From positions 1 to 21,744 of IMG/VR virus record IMGVR_UViG_3300037264_002017: a stretch of 21,744 bases of DNA; one strand, 5' to 3'. The position numbers and the translations under genes are program-made. The notes under the pieces are model-generated. The model searched no databases, was not told the origin of the DNA, and saw only the letters and a program-made list of their open reading frames with translations. The stretch is from a virus. Shown piece by piece: positions 13,997 through 21,743 of this stretch; within the stretch, counting starts at the first letter, position 1; every line of letters begins with the position of its first letter.

Positions 13997-16900
13997 TCAG
14001 ACCTTCCTGGCGGTGCCCTGCAACATGCCGCCTTCTTTCACCCCATATTCTAGCATGAGCTCGAGTGCTTTGTAACCAGACTGCACCGTACCCACTTCCG
14101 TATCCTCGAACTCCAACCGCATCGACTGGCTCTTCTGCCTCGGCATCTTGACCTTCACGGTGTAGGTGCGCCCGACCGCGCCGGGGTCCAGTGACGCATC
14201 CGGGAACGTCCAGGTCCCGCTCGCCGCGGTGTCGTCGTTGTCGTGGTAGCTCGAGACTTGGAGGTTGTGCTGGCTCGCGTAGTCCGCCAAGAACCTGATG
14301 TTCCGCGTGCGCTGCCAGCCCGCAAGGCCGCCGAACTTGAACCACGGGCTCTGAATCACCAACGGGATGAAGGGCAAGTAGAACACCCCATCGTCGACGT
14401 GCGAGATGTCCCGGTAGACGGGTGGGATGGCCCACGCCGCGATGATGATTTGGCCGTTGGCTCCGAGCCCGGGCCGGTGTTGAAGCATCACCAGGCGATC
14501 GTCGAACACGCCGATGTCCTGCGGCTGGTCGCTGTTGTCGTCCGGGTCGTACACGACCGGGGCTGCGCCCTGCTGGATGTAATCGTGCCGGGTCCAGCGT
14601 CCCCACCTGTAGTTGTAGCAAAGGACCACGTTGGTCCCCTGGATGAGGAAGCACACCTCCTTGGTCTTCTGCACCGACACCGCGCGAGCGACACGCCTGC
14701 CGAGCCCAGGTAACAGGTCCACGACGGGACCACCGATGAACTGAAGGTTCAGCCCGCGGTCGAGCATGTAGATGCCGGCCACGGACTCGAAGAAGATACC
14801 GGCCTCGGAGACTTCCACCGAGTGTTTGTTGTTGCATCCGATGTCGCTCGAAACTTCGCGCGCCTGGCCGAAGGTGCCCTGCCCGATGGCGTTGGGGCCC
14901 TCGGATGCGACGGCGTAGATGGCTGAGTTCTTGAACAGCACGAGTTTCTCGTCCATCGCCGCGCATGCTGTGAGGTCGCCCCGGCCCGGTGGCACACGCA
15001 GACGCAGCACCGTGGAGAACTCGGCTGCGAAGTCCTGCGCCTTCTGTTTGGAAATCCACACCTCGTCCGGGTCTTGTCCACTGATGACGACGATGCGCTC
15101 CTGGTACACGGTCACATCCACGGGCGCTGGCGGCGGGTCGGACGCCAACTCGCCCGAGTCGGTGTAGAGCGGGTCCGACGAGAACGTCGTCGTGCTCAGT
15201 TGCGAATCAGGCGTGCTGTCTGTGTAGGTGACAAACGGCCACACCGTGTACGGCCCAGCCGGCGGAATGAGTGGGATGGTCGCCACGCGGAAGAACAAAC
15301 TGCCGCCGATGAGGGTGCGGAAGATCCCAACCCTGCACTGCGAGACTTGCGTTGCCTGCCCCTGCCCGGCGACGTACACGGGCAGCCGGACGGCGAATAG
15401 CACGTTGCGGTTGGGCGCCGCGAGCGTGATACTGCGCGATTGAGCGGGCGAGGAGCGGATCAAATCCCCCCGGTCGTCGTACTGCTCGAAGATGGCCGTG
15501 TACTGGTAGGTGCCGGCGACAAGCCCGGTTCCGGCGGCGGCGACAATGGTGATGAACGGCCGGAAGTTGAATGCCTGCTCGCGCAGGACGCCTCCGGTGA
15601 AGCTGTGGAGCGTGCCCCCGGCCACGTAGGCGTTGTCGGCCTGCTCGGCGTACCTGAGCGGGAACAGGATGTCGTGCTTCACGCGCAGGATATCGGGACG
15701 CGATTCGTAACGCCCCTCATTTAGGTTGGTGTCGAAGTTGCGGAAGTTCTTGCGCAGCAACACGGGTACGAGCCATTCGGTCGAGTTCGGATCTCCGGTG
15801 CTCTCGTCGAAGCGCACAGGGACCGCGCTTGACTTCGGGTGGAGAAAGAAGTGGTTTTGCGCCGTCTCGACATTCAGACGCCCGATGGGCAACTGCTCCC
15901 ACGGGACCACGCCCGACTTGTTGCCGCCGAGGTCGTACTTCGCAACCAGAATAACGTGTGGCTGCGGTGTTGAGTCCACTACCAACTGAATGTTCAGGAC
16001 GGGCCAGGTGAGCGGCGTTGGCGACTGCTTCTGCGTCACGTAGTAGTAGGGCTTGCCGACGACACGCCCCCAGAGCGGAGTGGCGAGCGGGCTCGCGAAC
16101 GCCATCGAGAGCGGGAAGTTCGAAAACTGGATGCGCTCGGTCCCGATGAATCCGTCCGCTGCGTCGTTGCCGATCGCAAGCAACTGCCGCGCGGTACCCA
16201 CGCCCTGGCTCGAGCGCACCAGGAACAGTGCACTGTAGGGTAGTATCGGCATCCCGGTCGCGACGCCGGGTACAACCGCGGTGTACAGCGTGTTGATGCC
16301 GATGACGTTCGGGACCGTGGTGTTGTACTGCTGCTGGTACAGGATGACTGCGCCCAACGAATCAGTGATCTGACTCTTCGCGTAGATGCACAACTGGCCC
16401 CGGTTGGCCGCTTGCAAGACGCCGGTCGTCACCGTATCGACGACGGCGCCGTTCGGAGAAATCCTCTTGGTCGTCAAGGCCGGTACTGCGTCGTCATTCC
16501 AGTAGACGACCACGGAGTTGAGGCCCGACTGGCTGGACGTGTCGTAATGCCACAAGGCTTCGCCAGTGGCGTTCTGAGCGCACGCGCTGATGGTTGCGAG
16601 CGCCGCGCCGCTTCGCGTGAGGGTGTCGAGATTCAGAACCTCCAACACCAACGAGAACGTCGCGCCGGTCGGCACCAGGTAGAAAATGTGGGCGCGAGGC
16701 GTTGCGCTGCCGGCCGTTGCGTTCTCAACGCGCACTTGCACGGGCGCTACCGGGGCGATGCCGGATGCGATGAGCGTCTCTGGCACGATGATGACGCCGG
16801 TCGTGGCGTCTAGAACCTGGTAGTAAATGACCTGGCGCGTGTTGGCCGATTGGGTAGCGGCGCTGTAGACCACGACGATGTAGTTGCCGCAGTAGGCGAT

Positions 16901-17248
16901 GTCGACGTTCAGGTTGTCCTCGGTGGACTGCAAGCTGGCGAAGCGCAAAATCTCCGGGCCCGTCTGCTCCGAGATGCGCTCCATCGCCACGTCTGGCCGG
17001 TCGTTCACGCTGAAATCGTTCTGCCCGATGGTCGCGAGCTTGTCCCCGGCGATGATGAGCGATTGCTGCCCCTTGAGGTCAGCCTGAGCGAGTAGGTCCG
17101 CAAGCCCCTCGCGCTTCTCGAGGCGCCCGTCCCGGCGCCAGACGCCGTTACGGCAGCCGATGAGGTTCTGGGGGACGACGCGGGAGTCCGTCTCCTGGTC
17201 GATGCCAGCGGCGAACGGGTAGTTGAGCTTTTGGGTGGGGAGCACCAT
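13997..17248 (-). CDS. Tail nozzle protein (T7 gp12 / tail tubular B type)
   Basis: 1083 residues, longer than T7 gp12 (about 790). It would form the hexameric nozzle closing the short tail and conducting DNA. The N-terminus has the characteristic pattern (LNYPFAAGIDQETDSRVVPQ, then GCRNGVWRRDGRLEKREG). The body is almost entirely beta, with repeated blade-like stretches as expected for a beta-propeller (DEVWISKQKAQDFAAEFSTV, DEKLVLFKNSAIYAVASEG, GIFFESVAGIYMLDRGLNL). Its place two genes after the adaptor supports the call. P22-type DNA stabilisation proteins share the propeller and are the alternative. The start ATG 17248 overlaps the upstream stop (TGATG). Confidence 0.85.
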   Translation of the reverse strand: MVLPTQKLNYPFAAGIDQETDSRVVPQNLIGCRNGVWRRDGRLEKREGLADLLAQADLKGQQSLIIAGDKLATIGQNDFSVNDRPDVAMERISEQTGPEILRFASLQSTEDNLNVDIAYCGNYIVVVYSAATQSANTRQVIYYQVLDATTGVIIVPETLIASGIAPVAPVQVRVENATAGSATPRAHIFYLVPTGATFSLVLEVLNLDTLTRSGAALATISACAQNATGEALWHYDTSSQSGLNSVVVYWNDDAVPALTTKRISPNGAVVDTVTTGVLQAANRGQLCIYAKSQITDSLGAVILYQQQYNTTVPNVIGINTLYTAVVPGVATGMPILPYSALFLVRSSQGVGTARQLLAIGNDAADGFIGTERIQFSNFPLSMAFASPLATPLWGRVVGKPYYYVTQKQSPTPLTWPVLNIQLVVDSTPQPHVILVAKYDLGGNKSGVVPWEQLPIGRLNVETAQNHFFLHPKSSAVPVRFDESTGDPNSTEWLVPVLLRKNFRNFDTNLNEGRYESRPDILRVKHDILFPLRYAEQADNAYVAGGTLHSFTGGVLREQAFNFRPFITIVAAAGTGLVAGTYQYTAIFEQYDDRGDLIRSSPAQSRSITLAAPNRNVLFAVRLPVYVAGQGQATQVSQCRVGIFRTLIGGSLFFRVATIPLIPPAGPYTVWPFVTYTDSTPDSQLSTTTFSSDPLYTDSGELASDPPPAPVDVTVYQERIVVISGQDPDEVWISKQKAQDFAAEFSTVLRLRVPPGRGDLTACAAMDEKLVLFKNSAIYAVASEGPNAIGQGTFGQAREVSSDIGCNNKHSVEVSEAGIFFESVAGIYMLDRGLNLQFIGGPVVDLLPGLGRRVARAVSVQKTKEVCFLIQGTNVVLCYNYRWGRWTRHDYIQQGAAPVVYDPDDNSDQPQDIGVFDDRLVMLQHRPGLGANGQIIIAAWAIPPVYRDISHVDDGVFYLPFIPLVIQSPWFKFGGLAGWQRTRNIRFLADYASQHNLQVSSYHDNDDTAASGTWTFPDASLDPGAVGRTYTVKVKMPRQKSQSMRLEFEDTEVGTVQSGYKALELMLEYGVKEGGMLQGTARKV

Positions 17249-17595
17249 CAGAACACCAGGAAAGTGTAATCGCCAGCATCCTGGATGAACAGTTCCAAGG
17301 TGTTTTTATTGTTCACGAAATCAGCCCGGTAGAACGGCAACCTCGGCCCCACGACCACGCCGAGCGCGCGTTGTACGCGCTTGAGGAGCCAGCCGTTGGC
17401 CTTGAAACCAAGCCCGTGGTTGAGACGCACGCGCGAGTTGGCCAGGATACCCGGGGCGACAATCTCGACGCCGTTGCCGTTGAATTCGCGCGGTGAGCCG
17501 ATGAGTTCGAGGAAGAACCTATCCTCGGCATCCTGGCGGCGGTTGCCGTTCCTGTTCTCGGCGTCGAGGTACGGCGGTGGGACGACCTTCGGCAT
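17248..17595 (-). CDS. Small virion-region protein between adaptor and nozzle
   Basis: 115 residues. It includes NSRVRLNHGLGFKANGWLLK, a HGLG-x3-GW pattern common in small phage structural proteins, followed by short strands ending in a hydrophobic C-terminus (DYTFLVF). The N-terminus is charged and Arg-rich. The position between T7 gp11-like and gp12-like genes, which are adjacent in T7 itself, suggests a tail-associated structural role. The start ATG 17595 is preceded by GAGGAG, partly overlapping the stop of the gene before. Confidence 0.68.
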   Translation of the reverse strand: MPKVVPPPYLDAENRNGNRRQDAEDRFFLELIGSPREFNGNGVEIVAPGILANSRVRLNHGLGFKANGWLLKRVQRALGVVVGPRLPFYRADFVNNKNTLELFIQDAGDYTFLVF

Positions 17596-17601
17596 GGCTC
17601 C

Positions 17602-18291
17602 TCAGTAGAGCCAATCATCGTAATCCCTGGTGACGTCACCAACAACATCGGGCAACCCGTCGTCGCGACTCGGCGCAGCAGCGCGGATTCTGCCGATGAG
17701 GGATTGCTTCTCGAGCAAGAGCACCGACACGTCACTTTCCTCTTTGGTGAGCATTTTGATGGCAGCGTCGATGATGACGTATTCCTCCCACCCACCGTGG
17801 AAATTGAACACATCACCGTTCGCAACCAAAATCGGCGGATTCGGGATATATTGAAGAGTTATCGTGTACCCACCATCGGGGATGGGAGCGAAAACAATCT
17901 GCTCCTTTTTGAGCCTATAATACAGTCTCGCCCCACGGAACCACCCGGGCGATGTCAGGTCTTGATACCTGTTGCGTTCCGCGAATGGGAACGGGAACAA
18001 AGAGACCGTGCCGCCGCCTACCGCGGCATCAACACCCGCCATGCGGTAAAAATCGGCCGGTAACGAATACGCAGCAACGCCAGATGACGTCACGAACGGA
18101 GTGCCAGCTGTGGCGTAATACTCGTCGCCATTCGCCTCGATGATGAGGTCGTAAAGCTCAGCCAATGAGTTGTTGATATACGAGTTCAGTTCCGAGTCGG
18201 GAACGAAACTCGTGGATGCCGAACTGCTCTCGGCATCAGCGCGTTGCCGAGCCTGTGTGCGAAGGGTCGAGAGTGCGACATCGCGCGCCAT
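17602..18291 (-). CDS. Head-tail adaptor (T7 gp11 / tail tubular A type)
   Basis: 229 residues. The protein forms a ring between portal and nozzle. The N-terminal pattern (LRTQARQRADAESS, then FVPDSELNSYINNSLAELYD) is typical of podophage adaptor proteins, and the following strands (AAYSLPADFYRMAGVDA, ITLQYIPNPPILV) fit the beta part of this family. T7 gp11 is about 196 residues. It ends with an acidic-aromatic tail (RDYDDWLY). The start ATG 18291 lacks a clear ribosome site and follows the previous stop by 9 nt, so reinitiation is likely. Confidence 0.8.
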   Translation of the reverse strand: MARDVALSTLRTQARQRADAESSSASTSFVPDSELNSYINNSLAELYDLIIEANGDEYYATAGTPFVTSSGVAAYSLPADFYRMAGVDAAVGGGTVSLFPFPFAERNRYQDLTSPGWFRGARLYYRLKKEQIVFAPIPDGGYTITLQYIPNPPILVANGDVFNFHGGWEEYVIIDAAIKMLTKEESDVSVLLLEKQSLIGRIRAAAPSRDDGLPDVVGDVTRDYDDWLY

Positions 18292-18300
18292 CAGTCACGT

Positions 18301-18510
18301 TCAGTCGTCACCTGGGAGCGCACCAAAACCAATGGCACCTTCCATGGCGTCGAGGAATGCCTCCTCGCCTTTGTCTTCCTTGGCTGCCTTGTAGGCAGAA
18401 CGCAAGGCCGCGCGCAGATTGTCCTTGCGCGACACACGTTTGGTCTCCGCCGCTGGTTTCTTCGTGCCGTGAATGACGAAGAGCGACGCTGGCGCCGCCC
18501 CCGAACTCAC
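18301..18510 (-). CDS. Small helical protein, 69 aa
   Basis: GTG 18510 overlaps the stop of the upstream gene (GTGA). The C-terminal half (RKDNLRAALRSAYKAAKEDK, then GEEAFLDAMEGAI) is a clear amphipathic helix pair seen in many short unnamed phage head-region proteins. The N-terminus is Ser/Ala-rich. Role unknown; it sits between the capsid-associated beta protein and the adaptor. Confidence 0.68.
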   Translation of the reverse strand: MSSGAAPASLFVIHGTKKPAAETKRVSRKDNLRAALRSAYKAAKEDKGEEAFLDAMEGAIGFGALPGDD

Positions 18511-18884
18511 GGAGTCACCACGGAGGAGTTGCCGGCGACCAACATGTAGTGGATTTCAGAACCCGAGACGAGTTCCGAATCCACCCCGGCGGCGTCCTCC
18601 ACGAGGAACGTCACTTGGGAGCCCGACCGTGACGTCATCCGTCCATACAGCGGAGGCGAACCCGCGGCGATGAGCAGGTTGATCAACCCCACAATACCAC
18701 GTGGGACGCTGCCGTCGTCCAGAGCGAACGTGTACGCCCCGACACCCGTCCTGGTGACGGTGACGCCCGGAGTGCGTGACGTTGCACCCACGGCACCGAC
18801 TGCGCCGATATCGACGCGGCCCTCGAGGAACACAATCCCAGGCTCCATACCCCAGGTTCGATGTAGCGGTCTCATGATTGGCAT
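18507..18884 (-). CDS. Beta-rich small structural protein, possible head decoration
   Basis: 125 residues, with ACGGAG 6 nt before ATG 18884. The core (TPGVTVTRTGVGAYTFALDD, then SGSQVTFLVEDAAG and LVAGNSSV) matches a phage beta-sandwich type often encoded just after the capsid gene and usually taken as a minor head or decoration protein. No enzyme motif. The function is inferred from position and strand pattern. Confidence 0.68.
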   Translation of the reverse strand: MPIMRPLHRTWGMEPGIVFLEGRVDIGAVGAVGATSRTPGVTVTRTGVGAYTFALDDGSVPRGIVGLINLLIAAGSPPLYGRMTSRSGSQVTFLVEDAAGVDSELVSGSEIHYMLVAGNSSVVTP

Positions 18885-18897
18885 CGCTGGCTCCGTT

Positions 18898-18981
18898 CTA
18901 GGATGACACGACGTTGTTGTTCGGGTTCACAGTCTGCCAGGGCACCGAGTGGCGGTGCTCGAATGCCCCAGCAGACAGCAA
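18898..18981 (-). CDS. 27-codon ORF, +1 frame relative to capsid gene end
   Basis: TTG 18981 begins 1 nt after the capsid TGA (TGA-T-TTG) and reads 27 codons to TAG at 18898-18900. The product is hydrophilic and contains HRHSVPWQTVNPNNN. 22 of its 27 sense codons end in G or C, against 12 of 27 when the capsid frame is read on past its stop, so this frame looks coding. There is no good Shine-Dalgarno sequence: it would be made by reinitiation, or as a +1 frameshift extension of the capsid protein, since the frame is also open over the last eight to nine capsid codons. A chance ORF is possible at this length. Confidence 0.4.
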   Translation of the reverse strand: MLSAGAFEHRHSVPWQTVNPNNNVVSS

Positions 18982-18982
18982 A

Positions 18983-20302
18983 TCAGGTTCCGGAAGTTGA
19001 CGGCAAGGTCACCCGGCAGTTGTAGCCAGGCGCCATGCAACCAAGCTGCCCGTAATAGCCGGTTCGGATTTCCACCGAGTCGGCGTTGGCGTCCCAGATG
19101 AACCGCTGACCGAGACCTTCCAAGATCTTCGGGGCTTCTCCGAGTGAAGCCAGCACCCAGGTGTCCAACTGCAGCATGAACGCCGTGTCCACGATACAGT
19201 TGCGGTCGGCAACCACGCGCAGGATTCCGTGATCCGCCTGCAACAGGACCGCACGGAAGCCAATTTCGGCGTCTTCCGGCAATCCACCTGGCTTCACATC
19301 ATGATACTCGATGCGTGAATCGAGCAGCTTCACCAAGTCGCGCACGTTGCGCGGGTGCATGAACACGTAATCAGGCGTCCCACCACCAATGGCATTGGTC
19401 TTGGCCGCCGCATCGATGAGCGCTTCCTCGGTGGTCTGCCCGGATCCGTCATGCTTGACGCCACCGAGACGGACTGGATCTTCGGTTCGGACCACGCCGA
19501 AGAACGCAGGAGCGGTGACCGTGACCGGCAACCATGCGTCGAGCCCCTTGATCTTGGCGTTGTAGTCGCCCTGGACGAAGATGAAATCGTTCGCAACGAC
19601 AGCCGGAATTCCCGCCGTCCAGTTCCCGGAGGCCGTCACGGTCCCCAAGTTCCGGTCCACCGCGGTGATGCTGACCGTGCCAACACGAACGCCGGCTCCG
19701 CCAGTACCATCATCGACCGACACTTGCAACTTCATTCCAACTTCGAACGCCGTAGCGTCGGTTGGGTCCACCAGCGTGATGGTCGGAGTGCCTTCACCCG
19801 ACAGGATGCGCCCGATAGCACCACCACCGTTGCGGTACTCCGCGATGGAGAGCGACCTTGCGACTTGGTTCAGGATACCGTCGATTTCGGCGGTGGCCCC
19901 TCGCATGAAGGCGCCCCTATCTGAGGCCGACGCCTGGATGGTCTCGAGTTCGATGGACGTGAGACCGTAGTCCTTGGTGCGCGTCAGCAAGAAATCCCGG
20001 TACACGCCGGCCGTCTTGTTCGACTGCGCGGTAGCGAACGAGGCACTGCGGCCTTGCGGGTTGCCGGAAGTGAGCACCAAGGGCATGTTGCGGCCCTCGA
20101 ATACCGTGAACTTCGGCACCATGGCGTGCAGCGGGTTGTTCTTGTATACAACTGTGCGCACGCGCTTGTTATCGTACAACTGCTTGAGCGCCGCATCGAA
20201 CGTATCGATATCGAGCGCAGCACCAAGCGCGAGAAACCCAAGACTCAGGAGCCAACCCCACATCATGCTGGTGGCGATGGAACCGATTGCCGCAATAATC
20301 AT
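18983..20302 (-). CDS. Major capsid protein
   Basis: 439 residues of HK97-fold type. Typical features: the N-terminal arm region (DIDTFDAALKQLYDNK), FEGRNMPLVLTSGNPQGRSA, an E-loop-like part, an inserted beta domain at about 165-265 with repeated strand pattern (ITLVDPTDATAFEVGMKLQV, GTVSITAVDRNLGTVTAS), and a core (GGTPDYVFMHPRNVRDLVKL). The start ATG 20302 has GGAGGG 8 nt upstream, so residues 1-30, which lack any charge and are hydrophobic (MWGWLLSLGFLALGAAL), appear genuine. It follows the scaffold gene by 19 nt. An ORF in another frame continues after its stop. Confidence 0.92.
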   Translation of the reverse strand: MIIAAIGSIATSMMWGWLLSLGFLALGAALDIDTFDAALKQLYDNKRVRTVVYKNNPLHAMVPKFTVFEGRNMPLVLTSGNPQGRSASFATAQSNKTAGVYRDFLLTRTKDYGLTSIELETIQASASDRGAFMRGATAEIDGILNQVARSLSIAEYRNGGGAIGRILSGEGTPTITLVDPTDATAFEVGMKLQVSVDDGTGGAGVRVGTVSITAVDRNLGTVTASGNWTAGIPAVVANDFIFVQGDYNAKIKGLDAWLPVTVTAPAFFGVVRTEDPVRLGGVKHDGSGQTTEEALIDAAAKTNAIGGGTPDYVFMHPRNVRDLVKLLDSRIEYHDVKPGGLPEDAEIGFRAVLLQADHGILRVVADRNCIVDTAFMLQLDTWVLASLGEAPKILEGLGQRFIWDANADSVEIRTGYYGQLGCMAPGYNCRVTLPSTSGT

Positions 20303-20310
20303 CTTTCGAA

Positions 20311-20316
20311 CCCTCC
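20311..20316 (-). promoter_or_regulatory. Strong ribosome binding site of the capsid gene
   Basis: GGAGGG 8 nt before ATG 20302. It decides the long start with the hydrophobic N-terminus, since the internal ATG codons at residues 13 and 14 have no such signal. Confidence 0.75.
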
Positions 20317-20321
20317 GGGAC

Positions 20322-21236
20322 TTATTCGTCCCTGAACCTGAGAAGTTGTGCAGCGTCCGCGATTTCTTCTTCGCGGGATCTGCGCTTCGTTGTGGTCGGC
20401 TGCGCCGTGGAACTGTTCGTTACACGCGGCGTTGGGTTCGGCTGCTGTGGCGGCTTGGGTTGTGCGGCTCGGGCTGTTTTCGCTGAGACAAGACGTTCGG
20501 CAATCTTCGTAAGGTGATTTTCGAGTTCCTGTGCGACATCATCGGCCGTCTTGAATGTATCACTATTATATGATGCTTGCGTTCCTTGCACAATTGCCTG
20601 CGCAGCAGCATCGGGTCCGAGTACCTCGATGAGCATCGGGTATGAATCTTTCGCCTGCTGCAGCCCTTGCGATACACCGGCAATCGCTTGTTGCCACTGG
20701 TAGGCCGTCTGCGCCTGTTGAGCGTTCTGCTGATAGCTGGTCAACGTCTGCTGGACCTGTGTGAGCTCTTGCCTGAGTTGGGCGAGTTCCGAATTTGGCT
20801 GATCGCCACCAGCAGCGACCAACCCAGCCACCTGATCAAGTGACATGCCGAATTCGCGTTGCATGAACGAACCCGGATCAGCACGGAATCGGGCGTTGCG
20901 CTGTTCCGCGGTCTCGGCCGGCGGTTGCTGCGTGCGCTGGTGGTCCTCCTGCTGCTTCCGAAAATCGAGTGCACGCTCGCGCTGGCGCAACTGCCGCTCA
21001 CGCTCAGCCAGTTCGGCAAACGAAACCGCCTTCTCGGTTTCCGGCGTAACCGCTGGCGTCTCCTTGGCCGGTGCTGCCTCCGCTGGCGGTTCCGGCGCGT
21101 CTGCCTGACCGCCAAGCGCAGCCTGGACGAGCTCCCGTACTTCTTGAACCACACCAGTCGGTTGGGCGGTGCCCAATTCCGCTATCGGCGTGGATGTCGG
21201 TACTGCGGTTGCTTCTGAAACGGCTCCGTCATTCAT
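20322..21236 (-). CDS. Capsid scaffolding protein
   Basis: 304 residues, acidic in the first half and Gln-rich in the middle. A Pro/Ala/Glu-rich disordered N-terminus is followed by coiled coils (FAELAERERQLRQRERALDF, LAQLRQELTQVQQTLTSY) and a basic, Arg-rich C-terminal helix (TTKRRSREEEIADAAQLLRF), which in scaffolds usually binds coat protein. Composition, length and place immediately before the capsid gene support the call. No protease motif is seen, so self-cleavage is not suggested. The start ATG 21236 has AGGAG 7 nt upstream. Confidence 0.85.
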   Translation of the reverse strand: MNDGAVSEATAVPTSTPIAELGTAQPTGVVQEVRELVQAALGGQADAPEPPAEAAPAKETPAVTPETEKAVSFAELAERERQLRQRERALDFRKQQEDHQRTQQPPAETAEQRNARFRADPGSFMQREFGMSLDQVAGLVAAGGDQPNSELAQLRQELTQVQQTLTSYQQNAQQAQTAYQWQQAIAGVSQGLQQAKDSYPMLIEVLGPDAAAQAIVQGTQASYNSDTFKTADDVAQELENHLTKIAERLVSAKTARAAQPKPPQQPNPTPRVTNSSTAQPTTTKRRSREEEIADAAQLLRFRDE

Positions 21237-21271
21237 GATTCGGCTCCTGCAAAATGGTTTTCGGCTCGAGA

Positions 21272-21290
21272 ACGCCCGTCACCCGGGCGC
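21272..21290. other. Small stem-loop in the spacer before the scaffold gene
   Basis: Arms 21272-21277 and 21285-21290 (ACGCCC / GGGCGC) pair over 6 positions, one of them G-U in the minus-strand RNA, around a 7-nt loop. It lies in the 65-nt gap between the 63-aa gene and the scaffold gene. With no T-tract it is more likely an mRNA stability or processing element than a terminator; it may also be chance. Confidence 0.3.
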
Positions 21291-21301
21291 ATGGAACTAC
21301 A

Positions 21302-21493
21302 TCAATACGTGTAGGGACCCGGCGGCACCTTCTTCTTGCCGCCGAATGCCTTCTTGAAAGCTGCCCCCATCTGCTCACCAAACTCCTTCGCCTGCTTCTT
21401 CTTGGCAGCACGGTCGGGTGCTGGCGCGGGAGTCGCCGCCTTGCGGGCGCGAACACGAGAACCCTTCTTATAAACCAACTCGGGATCGGGCAT
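21302..21493 (-). CDS. Small Lys/Ala-rich protein, 63 aa
   Basis: ATG 21493 is preceded by AGGAGAG with a 5-nt spacer. The protein is very basic (SRVRARKAATPAPAPDRAAK, then FKKAFGGKKKVPPGPYTY), low in complexity and probably disordered apart from a short helix (EFGEQMGAAFKKAF). It lies between the probable portal gene and the scaffold gene, where many phages have a small head-assembly protein. A DNA-contacting or head-assembly role is only a guess. Confidence 0.68.
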   Translation of the reverse strand: MPDPELVYKKGSRVRARKAATPAPAPDRAAKKKQAKEFGEQMGAAFKKAFGGKKKVPPGPYTY

Positions 21494-21503
21494 GATGTCT
21501 CTC

Positions 21504-21743
21504 CTATTGCATCGCTGGTTGCTGTTGTGGCATCTGTTGCGGCGCCGCCTGCCCCTGTGCTGCCTGCTCGGCTTGCGCCTGGGCTTGCTGCGCCATCGCC
21601 TGCTTTTGCGCTTCCTGCTGGATTCTGTCTTTGAGCGCTTTCACTTCCGCCATGAATCTGCGCATGTTTTCGAGCACACTCTCGGGAGCTCCCTGGCGCC
21701 GAGCACGCAAGTAGGCCGATTTTACCATCACTACGGCGCGGTC
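21504..21743 (-). CDS. Probable portal protein, C-terminal end only
   Basis: The frame is open to the right edge, so only about the last 79 residues are visible; the GTG/ATG at 21731/21728 are probably internal. A charged helix (APESVLENMRRFMAEVKALK) is followed by a Gln/Ala-rich tail (QAQAEQAAQGQAAPQQMPQQ). Many portal proteins end this way, and the next genes are a small protein, scaffold and capsid, as in T7-like order. The identity rests on position and composition and needs the neighbouring sequence. Confidence 0.5.
   Translation of the reverse strand, partial: DRAVVMVKSAYLRARRQGAPESVLENMRRFMAEVKALKDRIQQEAQKQAMAQQAQAQAEQAAQGQAAPQQMPQQQPAMQ

Noticed and set aside
13428-15059. 543-codon minus-strand ORF overlapping the nozzle and Pro-rich genes
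   Set aside because: It spans two well-supported genes in another frame, its translation is Arg/Gly-rich noise typical of GC-rich shadows, and it has no start context.
20261-20266. Alternative capsid starts at residues 13-14 (ATG ATG)
   Set aside because: No ribosome site precedes them, whereas ATG 20302 has GGAGGG at 8 nt.
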